From: Tunturibacter gelidoferens
GTDB taxonomy: Bacteria > Acidobacteriota > Terriglobia > Terriglobales > Acidobacteriaceae
NCBI RefSeq assembly: GCF_040358255.1
Contig: NZ_CP132938.1
Location: 124,001-188,000 of the forward strand
Direction of reading: 5' to 3'
DNA: 64,000 bases
The notes beneath the pieces are model-generated. The model had not been told where the DNA came from and did no database searches. It was given only the letters and a program-made list of their open reading frames with translations. Both the position numbers and the translations under genes were made by a program. Each line of letters starts with the position of its first letter. The stretch's first letter is position 1. This document shows positions 22,752 through 31,341 of the stretch, piece by piece.

Positions 22752-24902
22752 CTACCAAAGCTTCCGCTGCACAAACTCCCGCACCTCGCGAGCCGCTACC
22801 CCCGCCAGGCTGCGCCGCCGCACTGCGATCTTCGCAGTCCCCGTCATCCCATCGCGCAGCGTGCCATCGTTCGCGATCATCGCATCGACGACAAAGTACG
22901 TCAGCGTCCCCGCCCCTCGAATCTTCTCATCCGTATCCAGTGCCGCATCCAGTGCCTCCGGCGCTCTCTCCAGGCTCTGCACCCGCGATCGCAGCACACC
23001 GAACCGTCCATCTTCTAGTAGATCCACACGCGCTCCCTCCCGCACTCGCGGCAGGGCATACTCCAGCACAAAGATCCGCGCCCGCATCTGCTCCGTATCG
23101 CCGATCTCCGCCACCATCGCCCCTGCATCCAGGTAACTTCCCGCCAGGTTCTTCAAGCCTGCATTCATCACCACACCGGAGATCGGTGCCCGCGGCCGCA
23201 GCTGCTGCTCCACTTCTTCCGCAATCGTCCGCTCCACGTCCGCGCGCGCATGCTCCGGAATCGCCTCGCTCTCATCGCCATGCTCCAGCTGCGCCTCCAC
23301 GCGCTTCATCCCCGTCAAGGCAAACTCGCTTCCCGCACCCGCACGCATCGAGCGCACCTCGCGGCTCTCCATCTCGATCAGCGGCGTGCCCGCCGTCACC
23401 CTCTCGCCCTCACGGGTCATCACCGACACCACCCTGCCGGGAACCGTAGTCCGCACCACCGCCCGCTCGCCCGGCTCCAGCACAAATCGCGCCGTCACCG
23501 TCTCGTGCCACACTGGAGCAAACACAATCACCAGTGCAACCCCCGACGCCAACGCCACCCGCGCTCCCGTCCACCACGCCCGCACCCTATCCTTCTTGTC
23601 CAGGTACACCGTCCGCGCAAATTGCAGCAGCGTTCGAAGACGCCCGCGGAAGATCACCAGCGCAAAGACTCCAGCAGGCAGAAAACCCCACTGCGGACTG
23701 TAGCTCACGGCCACGTTGTAGCTGAAACGGACCACCGTCAATAGCAGTCCATAGCTGTAGATTCCCGACAGCAGCGCATACGCCACGTACCCCGGCCGCC
23801 GCCGCTGCACCACATACTCCATCTCCACCGGCAGCCGAAAGATTGCGCCCCGCACCAGCCCCGACAGATACGCCGTCGACTTCTCCTTGATATCCGAAAA
23901 CCCGATGATCTCCGAGAACGCATAGTATCCATCCAGCTTGATCAGCGGATTCATATTCACCACTACCACCGCCGCTCCCGTCAGCAGCATGATTTTGTAA
24001 GCAAAGTTGTGAGCTCCGCTTCCCGGCGGCGTCCCCCACCACACTATCGTCGCCATCGCGCAGAAGATCATTTCGACCCATATCCCCGCGATGATCGTCA
24101 CTAGCCTCTGCCACCGCGTCGCATACACCCACGCCTCGCTCACATCCACAAAGAACGCAGGCGTCAGATAAACCAGGTGAAACCCCATCCCATGCACCTC
24201 CGCGCCATAGTGCTTGCACGTCAGCCCATGCGCCGACTCGTGAAAGAACCCAAGGAACAGAAAAATCAGCCAGAACTGGGCCAGCTCCGACGCGCTCTTG
24301 TGCGTGAACGTATAGAACTGCACCGTGTCCAGGCGGATCTGCTGCCAGTTCGCCGCCGAAAGCAACAGCATGCACGCAAACAACGCCACCGTCAGCGTCG
24401 TAAACCATCCGCTGTACACCCACCGGGTGTACGGATAGATCCGATTGAAATACTGATCCGGATCCCACGCCGAAAACTGCATATGCGCAATGTCGCCCCA
24501 CTTCGACTTTCTGTGCGTGTGCTGGTGACGTCCGCTCTCTAGCTTTTCACGCAGCGCCACACTCCTCTCAAGCGGCGTTCGATACCAGAACTCCGCATCA
24601 TCCAGCCCTGCCGCAAACTCCCGCAGATCGTCCGCCCCGTACGCCACACCGTAGCGCTCCGCATGCAACGCCTCAATCTCTTCATACGTCCGCACGCCAT
24701 CGAACAGCTCGATGATCCGCCACTGCACCGGGTTGAAGCGAAACATCTTGTCCGTGCTCCGGTTCAACACCACCATCACCGGCTCTCCGTCCTCCACGTT
24801 CTCCTTCACCACCGCCGCCGGATCCATCTTAGGAAAACCCGTGCGTACCCGCCGCGCCGGCAGATCCGGCAACGCCGCATTAAGCGCCTCGGCCAGGTTC
24901 AT
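22752..24902 (-). CDS. PqqD domain - M50 peptidase - HlyD fusion, peptide-processing membrane protein
   Basis: A protein of 716 residues. Residues about 40-110 resemble PqqD (FRFNPVQWRIIELFDGVRTY), the peptide chaperone domain of RiPP systems. Several membrane helices follow with the site-2-protease motif HESAH (221-225) and the distal Asp in NMNPLIKLDGYYA (Asp324). The part from about 470 on is a periplasmic HlyD-like lipoyl/beta-barrel region (VVRTTVPGRVVSVMTREGER). Related proteins are called putative peptide zinc metalloproteases (YydH-like). Its ATG overlaps the stop of the HlyD lipoprotein gene by 4 bp. Likely role: bind, cut and pass a peptide across the inner membrane. The best local substrate is the repeat protein at 22393. 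Confidence 0.88.
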   Translation of the reverse strand: MNLAEALNAALPDLPARRVRTGFPKMDPAAVVKENVEDGEPVMVVLNRSTDKMFRFNPVQWRIIELFDGVRTYEEIEALHAERYGVAYGADDLREFAAGLDDAEFWYRTPLERSVALREKLESGRHQHTHRKSKWGDIAHMQFSAWDPDQYFNRIYPYTRWVYSGWFTTLTVALFACMLLLSAANWQQIRLDTVQFYTFTHKSASELAQFWLIFLFLGFFHESAHGLTCKHYGAEVHGMGFHLVYLTPAFFVDVSEAWVYATRWQRLVTIIAGIWVEMIFCAMATIVWWGTPPGSGAHNFAYKIMLLTGAAVVVVNMNPLIKLDGYYAFSEIIGFSDIKEKSTAYLSGLVRGAIFRLPVEMEYVVQRRRPGYVAYALLSGIYSYGLLLTVVRFSYNVAVSYSPQWGFLPAGVFALVIFRGRLRTLLQFARTVYLDKKDRVRAWWTGARVALASGVALVIVFAPVWHETVTARFVLEPGERAVVRTTVPGRVVSVMTREGERVTAGTPLIEMESREVRSMRAGAGSEFALTGMKRVEAQLEHGDESEAIPEHARADVERTIAEEVEQQLRPRAPISGVVMNAGLKNLAGSYLDAGAMVAEIGDTEQMRARIFVLEYALPRVREGARVDLLEDGRFGVLRSRVQSLERAPEALDAALDTDEKIRGAGTLTYFVVDAMIANDGTLRDGMTGTAKIAVRRRSLAGVAAREVREFVQRKLW

Positions 24903-25786
24903 CGCGTGCCCGCTATCCTTATCGAAGCCATCGTCCCCGGAATCAGCCCCCGCAGCCGGTCCTTCACCACCGCTACCACTTCAATCGTGCCGCTTCCCGG
25001 GTCCACCACCGGACTCAAATGCGTCACGGTCGCCGCCGTGCTCTCCTTGAAGTCTGTAGTCGCTGACACCGTCACTACATCGCCACGCCGCAGCAGCTGC
25101 GCCTCCGTCGCAGGCAGTGTAAATCGCACCTCAAGCGACGACCGCCCGATCACCCGAAACAACTTCTCCCCTACCGTTACATACTGTCCCTGCCGCACAT
25201 ACCGCTGCGACACCACACCGCGAAACGGTGCCACAATTCGCGTCTTCTCCAGCTCAAGATCGATCGACCGCACACTATCCTTTGCGCTCAACTCGTCTCC
25301 GCGCTGCCGCTCCACCTCGTACTTACTCGCCGTCACCTCGTAGAGGCTATGGTCGTATGCCTCCTGCGTACTGATCCCTTCCTTGTGCATCGCCTCGGCC
25401 CGGCGCAGGTCGGCCTCCTTCACCTGCAGCTCCGACTCCCAGTTCTTCAGATCGGCATCCACACTCTCCGCCTTGTGCTCCGACGTCGCGCGATCCGCCT
25501 CCAGCTGCCGCGCATCCAGCCGCGCCATCGCCTGACCCTTCTCTACCTCCGAGTTCACATCCACCTGCATCGCAACAATCACCCCCGCCCGCAGCGCCAC
25601 TACGTCCAGCTGTTCCTCCACCGTCACCGGACCCGACACCACAATCTCCCGCGGCCCGCTCGCACTCGAAGTAGAAGCCACAACCGGTCGCACCCTCTCC
25701 GCCGAAGCCGCCGCCACCGGAGGTGGGTCTGACGTGCATCCCGACATCCCGAACATCACCAAAGCAGCCGCAACCAGACGAACCAT
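24899..25786 (-). CDS. HlyD-type periplasmic adaptor lipoprotein
   Basis: A protein of 295 residues from an ATG with AAGGAG 4 bp upstream; the longer frame overlaps the previous gene and lacks a site. The signal peptide MVRLVAAALVMFGMSGC ends in a lipobox with Cys17. It shows the membrane-fusion-protein order: lipoyl half (VIVAMQVDVNSEVEKGQAMA), coiled-coil hairpin (residues about 95-175), second lipoyl half (IVAPFRGVVSQRYVRQGQYV), beta-barrel domain. It should bridge inner and outer membrane components of an export system. It is the middle gene of the operon, 8 bp after the GAF-HlyD gene and overlapping the M50 gene. No RND or ABC pump gene is adjacent. Confidence 0.9.
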   Translation of the reverse strand: MVRLVAAALVMFGMSGCTSDPPPVAAASAERVRPVVASTSSASGPREIVVSGPVTVEEQLDVVALRAGVIVAMQVDVNSEVEKGQAMARLDARQLEADRATSEHKAESVDADLKNWESELQVKEADLRRAEAMHKEGISTQEAYDHSLYEVTASKYEVERQRGDELSAKDSVRSIDLELEKTRIVAPFRGVVSQRYVRQGQYVTVGEKLFRVIGRSSLEVRFTLPATEAQLLRRGDVVTVSATTDFKESTAATVTHLSPVVDPGSGTIEVVAVVKDRLRGLIPGTMASIRIAGTR

Positions 25787-25794
25787 AGCGCTCC

Positions 25795-28155
25795 TTACCA
25801 GGCGAACCAGTTCCACAGCGTAGACCAAACCCACAAAGCGGGATCGTGAAATAGCACATACCCCAGCGGCCGTAAACCCACTCGAACCTTCCCCGTGCCC
25901 TGCATTCCTGGCCGCAGCCGTCCATCTGCATTCGGCAGCTCCACCCGCGCAAAGAACAGGTGCTTATCTCCCACCGTCGTCCCCGAAGGACTCACAACAT
26001 CCACCCGTCCGCGAAACGTCGCCGTCGGAAACGACTCCAGCTTCACCACTGCCTCCGCTCCCGGCCTCACCAGTGCAACATCCCGCTCCAACACCGCCAC
26101 ATCCACCACCACACTCGCCGTGCTCACTAACTCCACCACCGGATCCCCGTTCGAAAGCTTCTTCCCTACCAGGTCCTCCACATGCGGAGTCGCCACCACA
26201 CCCGCAATCTCCGACCGCAAGGTCGTCCGCTCCAGTCTGTCGTTCAGCCGCGTCACCTCGCCCCGCGCATACTCCACCTCTACCTCGTGCTGCCCCGCCG
26301 CCGTTGCATCATTGTCCGTCAGCGAACGATTCCTCTGCGCCATCGCCGTCTCGTACTTCGCCTGCGCACCCGCCAGCGTCGCCCTCTGCCCCCAGTCCGC
26401 CATCTGGAACAGCGGAGTCCCCGGCTCCACGCGATCGCCCTCGTGCACAAACGCACGCTGTACCACGCTGTCCTCCTCCGCATGCACATACTGCATCTGC
26501 GATGGATTCACCTCTGCCTGCCCCGAGACCCGCATTGGTAGCGGAACCAGCACCATCGCCAACGCCACCATCGCAACCGAACCCAACAGGAGCCCCCGTC
26601 TCCGTCGCTCAATCGCCATGAACCGCCGCCGCTTCTCAATCAACGGCTCCAATATCCCGATGAACGGAACCTCCTTGTATAGCGAGGCGTTTCTCAGCGC
26701 CAGCGTCGCCTGGCTCGACAAAATCTTGATGATCTCCAGGTGAAGCGCTCCCAGAAACTCCGCATCCGAGCTCTCGAACGATAGAATCCCCAGCCGCCCC
26801 TCATCATCCGTCAGCGGCAGCGCATAAAAGCTCCGCATACCCGAGGTCTCAAAGTACCGCCGGAACTTCTCCCGCGTCTCCGGCCTCGCGTCGCTGATCG
26901 CCTCCCCACGCTGCGTGACATACACCTCCGTTCCCAAGCCCGCCACCCAGCTCAACACCCCATTCAGCTCCTGCACCTCCGCCGTCGACGCATTCAGCTT
27001 CGTCACCCCCGAGATTGCCTGCACCGCGATCCGGCCCCTGTTCTCCAGCGCAATCGCCGCCCGCTCATACGGAATCACCAGCTGCGGCTGATTCACAATC
27101 GCCTCGAGCACACGCTGGAGATTCAGCGTCGACGTAATCTCCTGCCCCACCCCCACCAGCGTCCGCAGCACCTCGATCTTCCGCTCCGCCTGCAGCAGCG
27201 AAGAGTTATGCAGCGCCTGCGCAGCCGACCCCGCCACCTGCGTCAGCGTGAACAGATGATCCTCTGTGAACCGCCGTTGCGCGCCGAACCGCACCACTTC
27301 CAGCACTCCCGTCAGCGCCTCTGCATGCAGCAGCGGAGCTGCTATCACCGACCGCTCGTCCTCCTGCACCAGCGCCTCTTCGCCCGTCTCTCCCACTCCA
27401 CCCACGACCCCTTCGCCATCTGCTCGACGCTCCCCCAACGCCGTCCCTTCCTCCCCCACCTGCTCCGTCAATAGCAGATCACTCTGATCCACCAACCACA
27501 GATTCACCGCATCCGCCCCCATCAGATCTTGCACCTTCGAGCAGATGATCGGAAGCAGCTCCCGCATCTCCAGCGTAGAGTTGAACACCCGCTCAATGTC
27601 GTAGAGCTGCGTCAGCCGCAGCACCGAAGCCAGCCCTGCGCCCCGCTCCGCCTCATACCGCTGCGCCGCGTCCAGCGCGACCGCCGCATGCTCCGCCATC
27701 TCCGCCGCTTCGTCCAGCGCCTCTTCCGTCGCGGCCTCGCCAAAGCTCACAATCTCTATGCAACCCAGCAGCCGATCGTTCAACAGAATTGGCACATAGC
27801 TCAGCGCACTGAAACTCCGCCGCAGATCTAGGTGCGCAAACTCCTCCCGCGCCAGATCCCCCGCGGCAAACTGCATCACCGCGTGCTCCTCCAACACCGC
27901 GCCCAGGCTGCCCGCCGCATCATACGCTATCGCACCACGGCTGATCGTCAGTCCACCCACAGTCGCCTTCACCTGCCACGCCTGCGCCGCTTCATCCGCC
28001 ATGTAAACCACCACTGCCGAATCCGCAAACAGCGCCTCCACCTCGGTCGCCAGCACGCGTGCCCGGGCCGCGCTCTCCAACTGCTTCAGCAACAAGCCAC
28101 AGAGACGAACAAGACGCGATGCCGTCACCCGATCACTCACCCCAGGAATCTCCAT
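25795..28155 (-). CDS. GAF-domain protein fused to HlyD-type adaptor
   Basis: A protein of 786 residues. The cytoplasmic N-terminal two thirds hold up to three GAF-like domains (for example AVVVYMADEAAQAWQVKATV, then RVFNSTLEMRELLPIICSKV, then EITSTLNLQRVLEAIVNQPQ). A single transmembrane helix follows (GLLLGSVAMVALAMVLVPLP, near residue 530). The periplasmic HlyD part has lipoyl halves (VVQRAFVHEGDRVEPGTPLF; RSEIAGVVATPHVEDL) and a beta-barrel. It thus couples small-molecule sensing inside to an adaptor outside. The start at 28155 is chosen because a sigma-70 promoter ends just upstream; a GTG at 28275 would lie upstream of that promoter. First gene of the operon. Confidence 0.85.
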   Translation of the reverse strand: MEIPGVSDRVTASRLVRLCGLLLKQLESAARARVLATEVEALFADSAVVVYMADEAAQAWQVKATVGGLTISRGAIAYDAAGSLGAVLEEHAVMQFAAGDLAREEFAHLDLRRSFSALSYVPILLNDRLLGCIEIVSFGEAATEEALDEAAEMAEHAAVALDAAQRYEAERGAGLASVLRLTQLYDIERVFNSTLEMRELLPIICSKVQDLMGADAVNLWLVDQSDLLLTEQVGEEGTALGERRADGEGVVGGVGETGEEALVQEDERSVIAAPLLHAEALTGVLEVVRFGAQRRFTEDHLFTLTQVAGSAAQALHNSSLLQAERKIEVLRTLVGVGQEITSTLNLQRVLEAIVNQPQLVIPYERAAIALENRGRIAVQAISGVTKLNASTAEVQELNGVLSWVAGLGTEVYVTQRGEAISDARPETREKFRRYFETSGMRSFYALPLTDDEGRLGILSFESSDAEFLGALHLEIIKILSSQATLALRNASLYKEVPFIGILEPLIEKRRRFMAIERRRRGLLLGSVAMVALAMVLVPLPMRVSGQAEVNPSQMQYVHAEEDSVVQRAFVHEGDRVEPGTPLFQMADWGQRATLAGAQAKYETAMAQRNRSLTDNDATAAGQHEVEVEYARGEVTRLNDRLERTTLRSEIAGVVATPHVEDLVGKKLSNGDPVVELVSTASVVVDVAVLERDVALVRPGAEAVVKLESFPTATFRGRVDVVSPSGTTVGDKHLFFARVELPNADGRLRPGMQGTGKVRVGLRPLGYVLFHDPALWVWSTLWNWFAW

Positions 28156-28182
28156 CCGCCATCCATTTGATCGATGGCTAGA

Positions 28183-28211
28183 ATAGTATCCTGCCTCACT
28201 CTTCCCGTGAA
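28183..28211 (-). promoter_or_regulatory. Sigma-70 promoter of the GAF-HlyD/M50 operon
   Basis: On the minus strand TTCACG (28206-28211) and TACTAT (28183-28188) with a 17-bp spacer. The predicted start near 28176 leaves a short leader to the ATG at 28155. Confidence 0.6.
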
Positions 28212-28984
28212 GCTTTCCTTCGTCGCTGACACCGCACGAACTCATATCCGGCACATCCATCGGAAGCTTATTCACTTTGCGCCCAGCGTCAGGCCGCCTT
28301 CACGTATCCGCTTAGAGTCATGCATGGCAGTCCCGGAAACGTCCCACAATAGTCTCTTTGCCGAGGTACTTACAAAGCACTGGCGTATAAATGAACCGGC
28401 GCTTCGAACTCTTCTCGGTGTAAGCCGGGCAACTTGGCGCGTGGGACCGCTCTATTGGCTCTCACAAGCTGAATCGATGAGAGCGGCGGAACTCTTTCAG
28501 CAGTCGACATTACTCTTTGCTTTGGGCCGTTCCTTAAAGAGCGAACATTTTTCGATTTCGGTTCCCAAGATGTCGCGACTGACGGCGGGAGTCTTGTAGT
28601 TGTGGACGGCGGATACGTATGGTGCCTGACGCGCAACCTCCGAGGCTTTCACCCTGATGTTGCTGATCCGGACTTCGCAGCCCGTAGATCGCACACAGCG
28701 ACATGATCGCAGCAGCTCGTAGATCAGCGGGCTTGCTGAGTGGGAAGGTAGTGACTTCCGATGGGTCAGACCTATACACCGACCCACGCGTCGAAGTTCC
28801 GGACGTACCGTCCCGGTTCTTTACCAACCCATAGCTCTACTAAGCGCGTTTTAGGAAGTTTGGGTAGACCACGAATCAAGGCAGGTGTGGTGCCTTGCGA
28901 TTGTGTTTCGTCTGCAACTCGGAAGGGTGGGTCTCATCGACTAGTAAATTGAAGCAAAATCGCCGAGTCATGGAGATGGATTAG
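28212..28984. other. Gene-poor stretch with decayed fragments
   Basis: Contains a DUF2924 fragment on the minus strand (28772-28912). A plus-strand frame at 28324-28599 lacks recognisable features. The following frame, around 28570-28640, reads GGSLVVVDGGYVWCL, which could be the tail of a short-chain dehydrogenase, but no such gene precedes it. Confidence 0.4.
28772..28912 (-). pseudogene. DUF2924 N-terminal fragment
   Basis: On the minus strand DETQSQGTTPALIRGLPKLP then KTRLVELWVGKEPGRYVRN. This is the start of a DUF2924 protein (phage/recombinase-associated), and its DNA is clearly similar to 37100-37226 on the plus strand. The protein then leaves homology and stops at 28772, so only the first third is present. 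Inverted relative to the second copy 8.3 kb away. Confidence 0.7.
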
Positions 28985-30550
28985 TTAACGGGAATTCAGA
29001 TTGTGTTGACCAATCCGATCACTACCGAGATGCACGCATTGATGAAGACTTCGTTCGACAGAGACGTTTCCAGGCTTTCCTTCTGGCGTGGTCTGGATAT
29101 TTAGTCCGGGGACGGCCGAAACGGGCAAAGGAGACAGAGGGAGTTCGAGCCTGACTCGCGTCCCTCTGCCTTCTACACTTTCTATCGACATGGTTCCACC
29201 GTGAGCCTTCGAGATCGCTTTCGCGATCGAGAGTCCCAGACCAGTACCGCCCGACTCTCTGGTCCGTGCCTTGTCTGAACGGTAGAAGCGTTCGAAGACA
29301 TGCGGCAGCGATCGAGCCGGAATGCCTATGCCGGTATCGCTGACCTCCAGAATCGCAAGCTGGGTTGCGCCGATTGCTGATACCGAGACGGCCACCTCGC
29401 CTCCATTTGGTGTGTACTTGATGGCGTTGTCCAACAGATTCACCAGCACCTGCTTGATTCTGCCAGCGTCAGCCATAATTGCCACCGGCTCAACCCGCGA
29501 GCATCGCAGCGCGATATTCTTCTCCTCCGCCATGAGGTGCATCTGGTCGACGGTCCATTGTGCGAGGCAGTTCAGGTCTACTTGCTTCAGGTCCATACCG
29601 TCAGTGCCGGAATCCAGTCGGGAGATGGTCAGCAGGCTTTCCACTATCTGTGCCATGCGGTCGATCTCTTCGAGTGCACTGCCCAGGGAATCACGCTGCG
29701 TCATCGGCATTCTGGAGGTGTGGAGCAACTGTTCCAACTCGCCGCGAAGTATCGTGAGCGGCGTACGCAGCTCATGAGACACATCTGCAGAGAAGCGCCG
29801 ATTGTAGGCAAGCGCGTCTTCAAGGCGACTAATCATACGGTTCAGCGAGAGCGACAGCCTCTCCATCTCGTCGCCGGTCGCTATGACGGGCAGGCGCTCG
29901 CCAAATTGATGAGTGCCGATCCGTTCTGCTTGCTCGCTCAAGATTTCCAGGGGCCGCAGCGGCAATTTCATCAAGAAGTGTCCACCGAGTGCCGCTGCAA
30001 AAAGAATGCACGGCGTTATAAGGAACAGAATCTTCAACAGGCTTGCCAGCACACGTGAGATCGGGGCAAGGGAAGCGCCCATTTCAACGACGTATCTGGT
30101 TCCCGAGGGCGATACATATGGCTGTGAATAGATCAGCAGATTGTGCGTTCCGCCGGCACTTTCGTGTCGAAAAAAATCCTTCGACTCACTCAATTGAGGT
30201 TGCGAAACAATCGAGGAATCGATATGAGGATCTCGCGTGTCGCCGCCCTGGTACAGCACGGTGCCATCCTGCCGGCTAACGCGAATAAACCGTCCGCTGT
30301 TCTCCGGGGCATATGCCTCAGCGATTTCACCCTGCATCCATGATTGTCCCTTGCTCTCCTCCTGCGAGAGAAAAGTGAGGACGATCCCCTTTGCTTCACC
30401 AATCAGCGATTCCTCCAACGAGCTTCGCAGATAGCCCTGCACGCCAAAGTAGAGAGCCGCGCCGAAGACAAGCAACGCAGCCGCCATCAGGCCGACATAC
30501 CATGTTGTGACCCGTGTCCGCAGTGTCGTCAAATGGATGGCCGGAATCAA
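28985..30550 (-). CDS. Sensor histidine kinase (HAMP, HisKA, HATPase)
   Basis: A protein of 521 residues. TM1 is near residues 15-35 and TM2 near 172-192, with a periplasmic sensor domain of about 135 residues between. A HAMP segment leads to the H box SADVSHELRTPLTILRGELE, the N box NLLDNAIKYTPNGG, and the G boxes DTGIGIP and GGTGLGLSIAKAI. A C-terminal tail of about 50 residues beyond the ATPase domain is unusual. The start is a TTG overlapping the regulator stop codon, so the two are translationally coupled. The architecture is that of CusS/heavy-metal-type kinases, but the signal is not known. It phosphorylates the adjacent OmpR-type regulator. Confidence 0.92.
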   Translation of the reverse strand: MIPAIHLTTLRTRVTTWYVGLMAAALLVFGAALYFGVQGYLRSSLEESLIGEAKGIVLTFLSQEESKGQSWMQGEIAEAYAPENSGRFIRVSRQDGTVLYQGGDTRDPHIDSSIVSQPQLSESKDFFRHESAGGTHNLLIYSQPYVSPSGTRYVVEMGASLAPISRVLASLLKILFLITPCILFAAALGGHFLMKLPLRPLEILSEQAERIGTHQFGERLPVIATGDEMERLSLSLNRMISRLEDALAYNRRFSADVSHELRTPLTILRGELEQLLHTSRMPMTQRDSLGSALEEIDRMAQIVESLLTISRLDSGTDGMDLKQVDLNCLAQWTVDQMHLMAEEKNIALRCSRVEPVAIMADAGRIKQVLVNLLDNAIKYTPNGGEVAVSVSAIGATQLAILEVSDTGIGIPARSLPHVFERFYRSDKARTRESGGTGLGLSIAKAISKAHGGTMSIESVEGRGTRVRLELPLSPLPVSAVPGLNIQTTPEGKPGNVSVERSLHQCVHLGSDRIGQHNLNSR

Positions 30551-31227
30551 GCCTCACCACCTGCACGAATCATGTATCCGGCTCCGCGCACTGTGCGAAT
30601 CAGCTTACTCTCCTGTCCGTCGTCTACCTTCGAACGCAGATGCCGCACATACACGTCGACGATGTTTGTCACTCCGTCGAAGCTCTGGTCCCACACATGC
30701 TCGATGATCATATTGCGTGAGAGCACCCGCTCTGCATTCTGCATCAGGTACTCCAGCAGGGAGTACTCCTTCGCTGTCAGTTCGATGCGTCTGCCACCGC
30801 GCTTAATCTGTTGGGTCAGGCGATCCAGCTCCAGGTCTCCCACCATCAGCGTGCTCGATCGATTTACCGGTCCGCGCCTCAACAAGGCTTTCGCCCGAAC
30901 CAGCAGCTCAGCAAATGCAAAGGGCTTGGTCAGGTAATCGTCCGCACCGCTCTCGAAGAGGCGTACCTTGTCTTCTATGGAGTCCCGCGCCGTCAGCACT
31001 AGAACGGGGACGCATGCATCCTTATGGCGAAGCCGCTGCAGCACTTCGCGGCCATCCAGCCGGGGCAGCATTAGATCCAGGATAATCAGGTCGTAAGGAT
31101 AGGTCTGTGCCATCTCCAGACCGTCGCGGCCATCCGCCGAGACATCCACTGCGTACCGCTCGGCGGCGAGTCCACGCTCTACGAAGCCCGAGACCTTAGG
31201 CTCATCTTCCACAAGCAATATCCGCAT
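30547..31227 (-). CDS. OmpR/PhoB-family response regulator
   Basis: A protein of 226 residues from the ATG at 31227, with GAGGTG upstream. The receiver has the acidic pair in LLVEDEP, the phospho-acceptor Asp in YDLIILDLMLPRLDG, Thr/Ser in VLTAR and Lys in LTKPF. The C-terminal winged helix contains RRIELTAKEYSLLEYLMQNA and the wing GAGYMIR. All key residues are intact. It lies upstream of and overlaps the histidine kinase gene. Target genes may include the beta-propeller gene and the TonB receptor next door (inference from position only). Confidence 0.95.
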   Translation of the reverse strand: MRILLVEDEPKVSGFVERGLAAERYAVDVSADGRDGLEMAQTYPYDLIILDLMLPRLDGREVLQRLRHKDACVPVLVLTARDSIEDKVRLFESGADDYLTKPFAFAELLVRAKALLRRGPVNRSSTLMVGDLELDRLTQQIKRGGRRIELTAKEYSLLEYLMQNAERVLSRNMIIEHVWDQSFDGVTNIVDVYVRHLRSKVDDGQESKLIRTVRGAGYMIRAGGEA

Positions 31228-31341
31228 TGCGTACACCTCGCACTATTACAGTCTTGAGCAGTAAAGCAGAGATGAAGCATAGATGAAAACCCCCTCACTT
31301 GCGATTGACTGCTACAACGGGAGTGTCGTGGCGAGAAGTTG

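Noticed and set aside
28174-28599. Plus-strand open frame of 141 codons
   Set aside because: Begins antisense to the GAF-HlyD gene start and promoter; no recognisable family and no start signal, although the part after 28324 could be a fragment.
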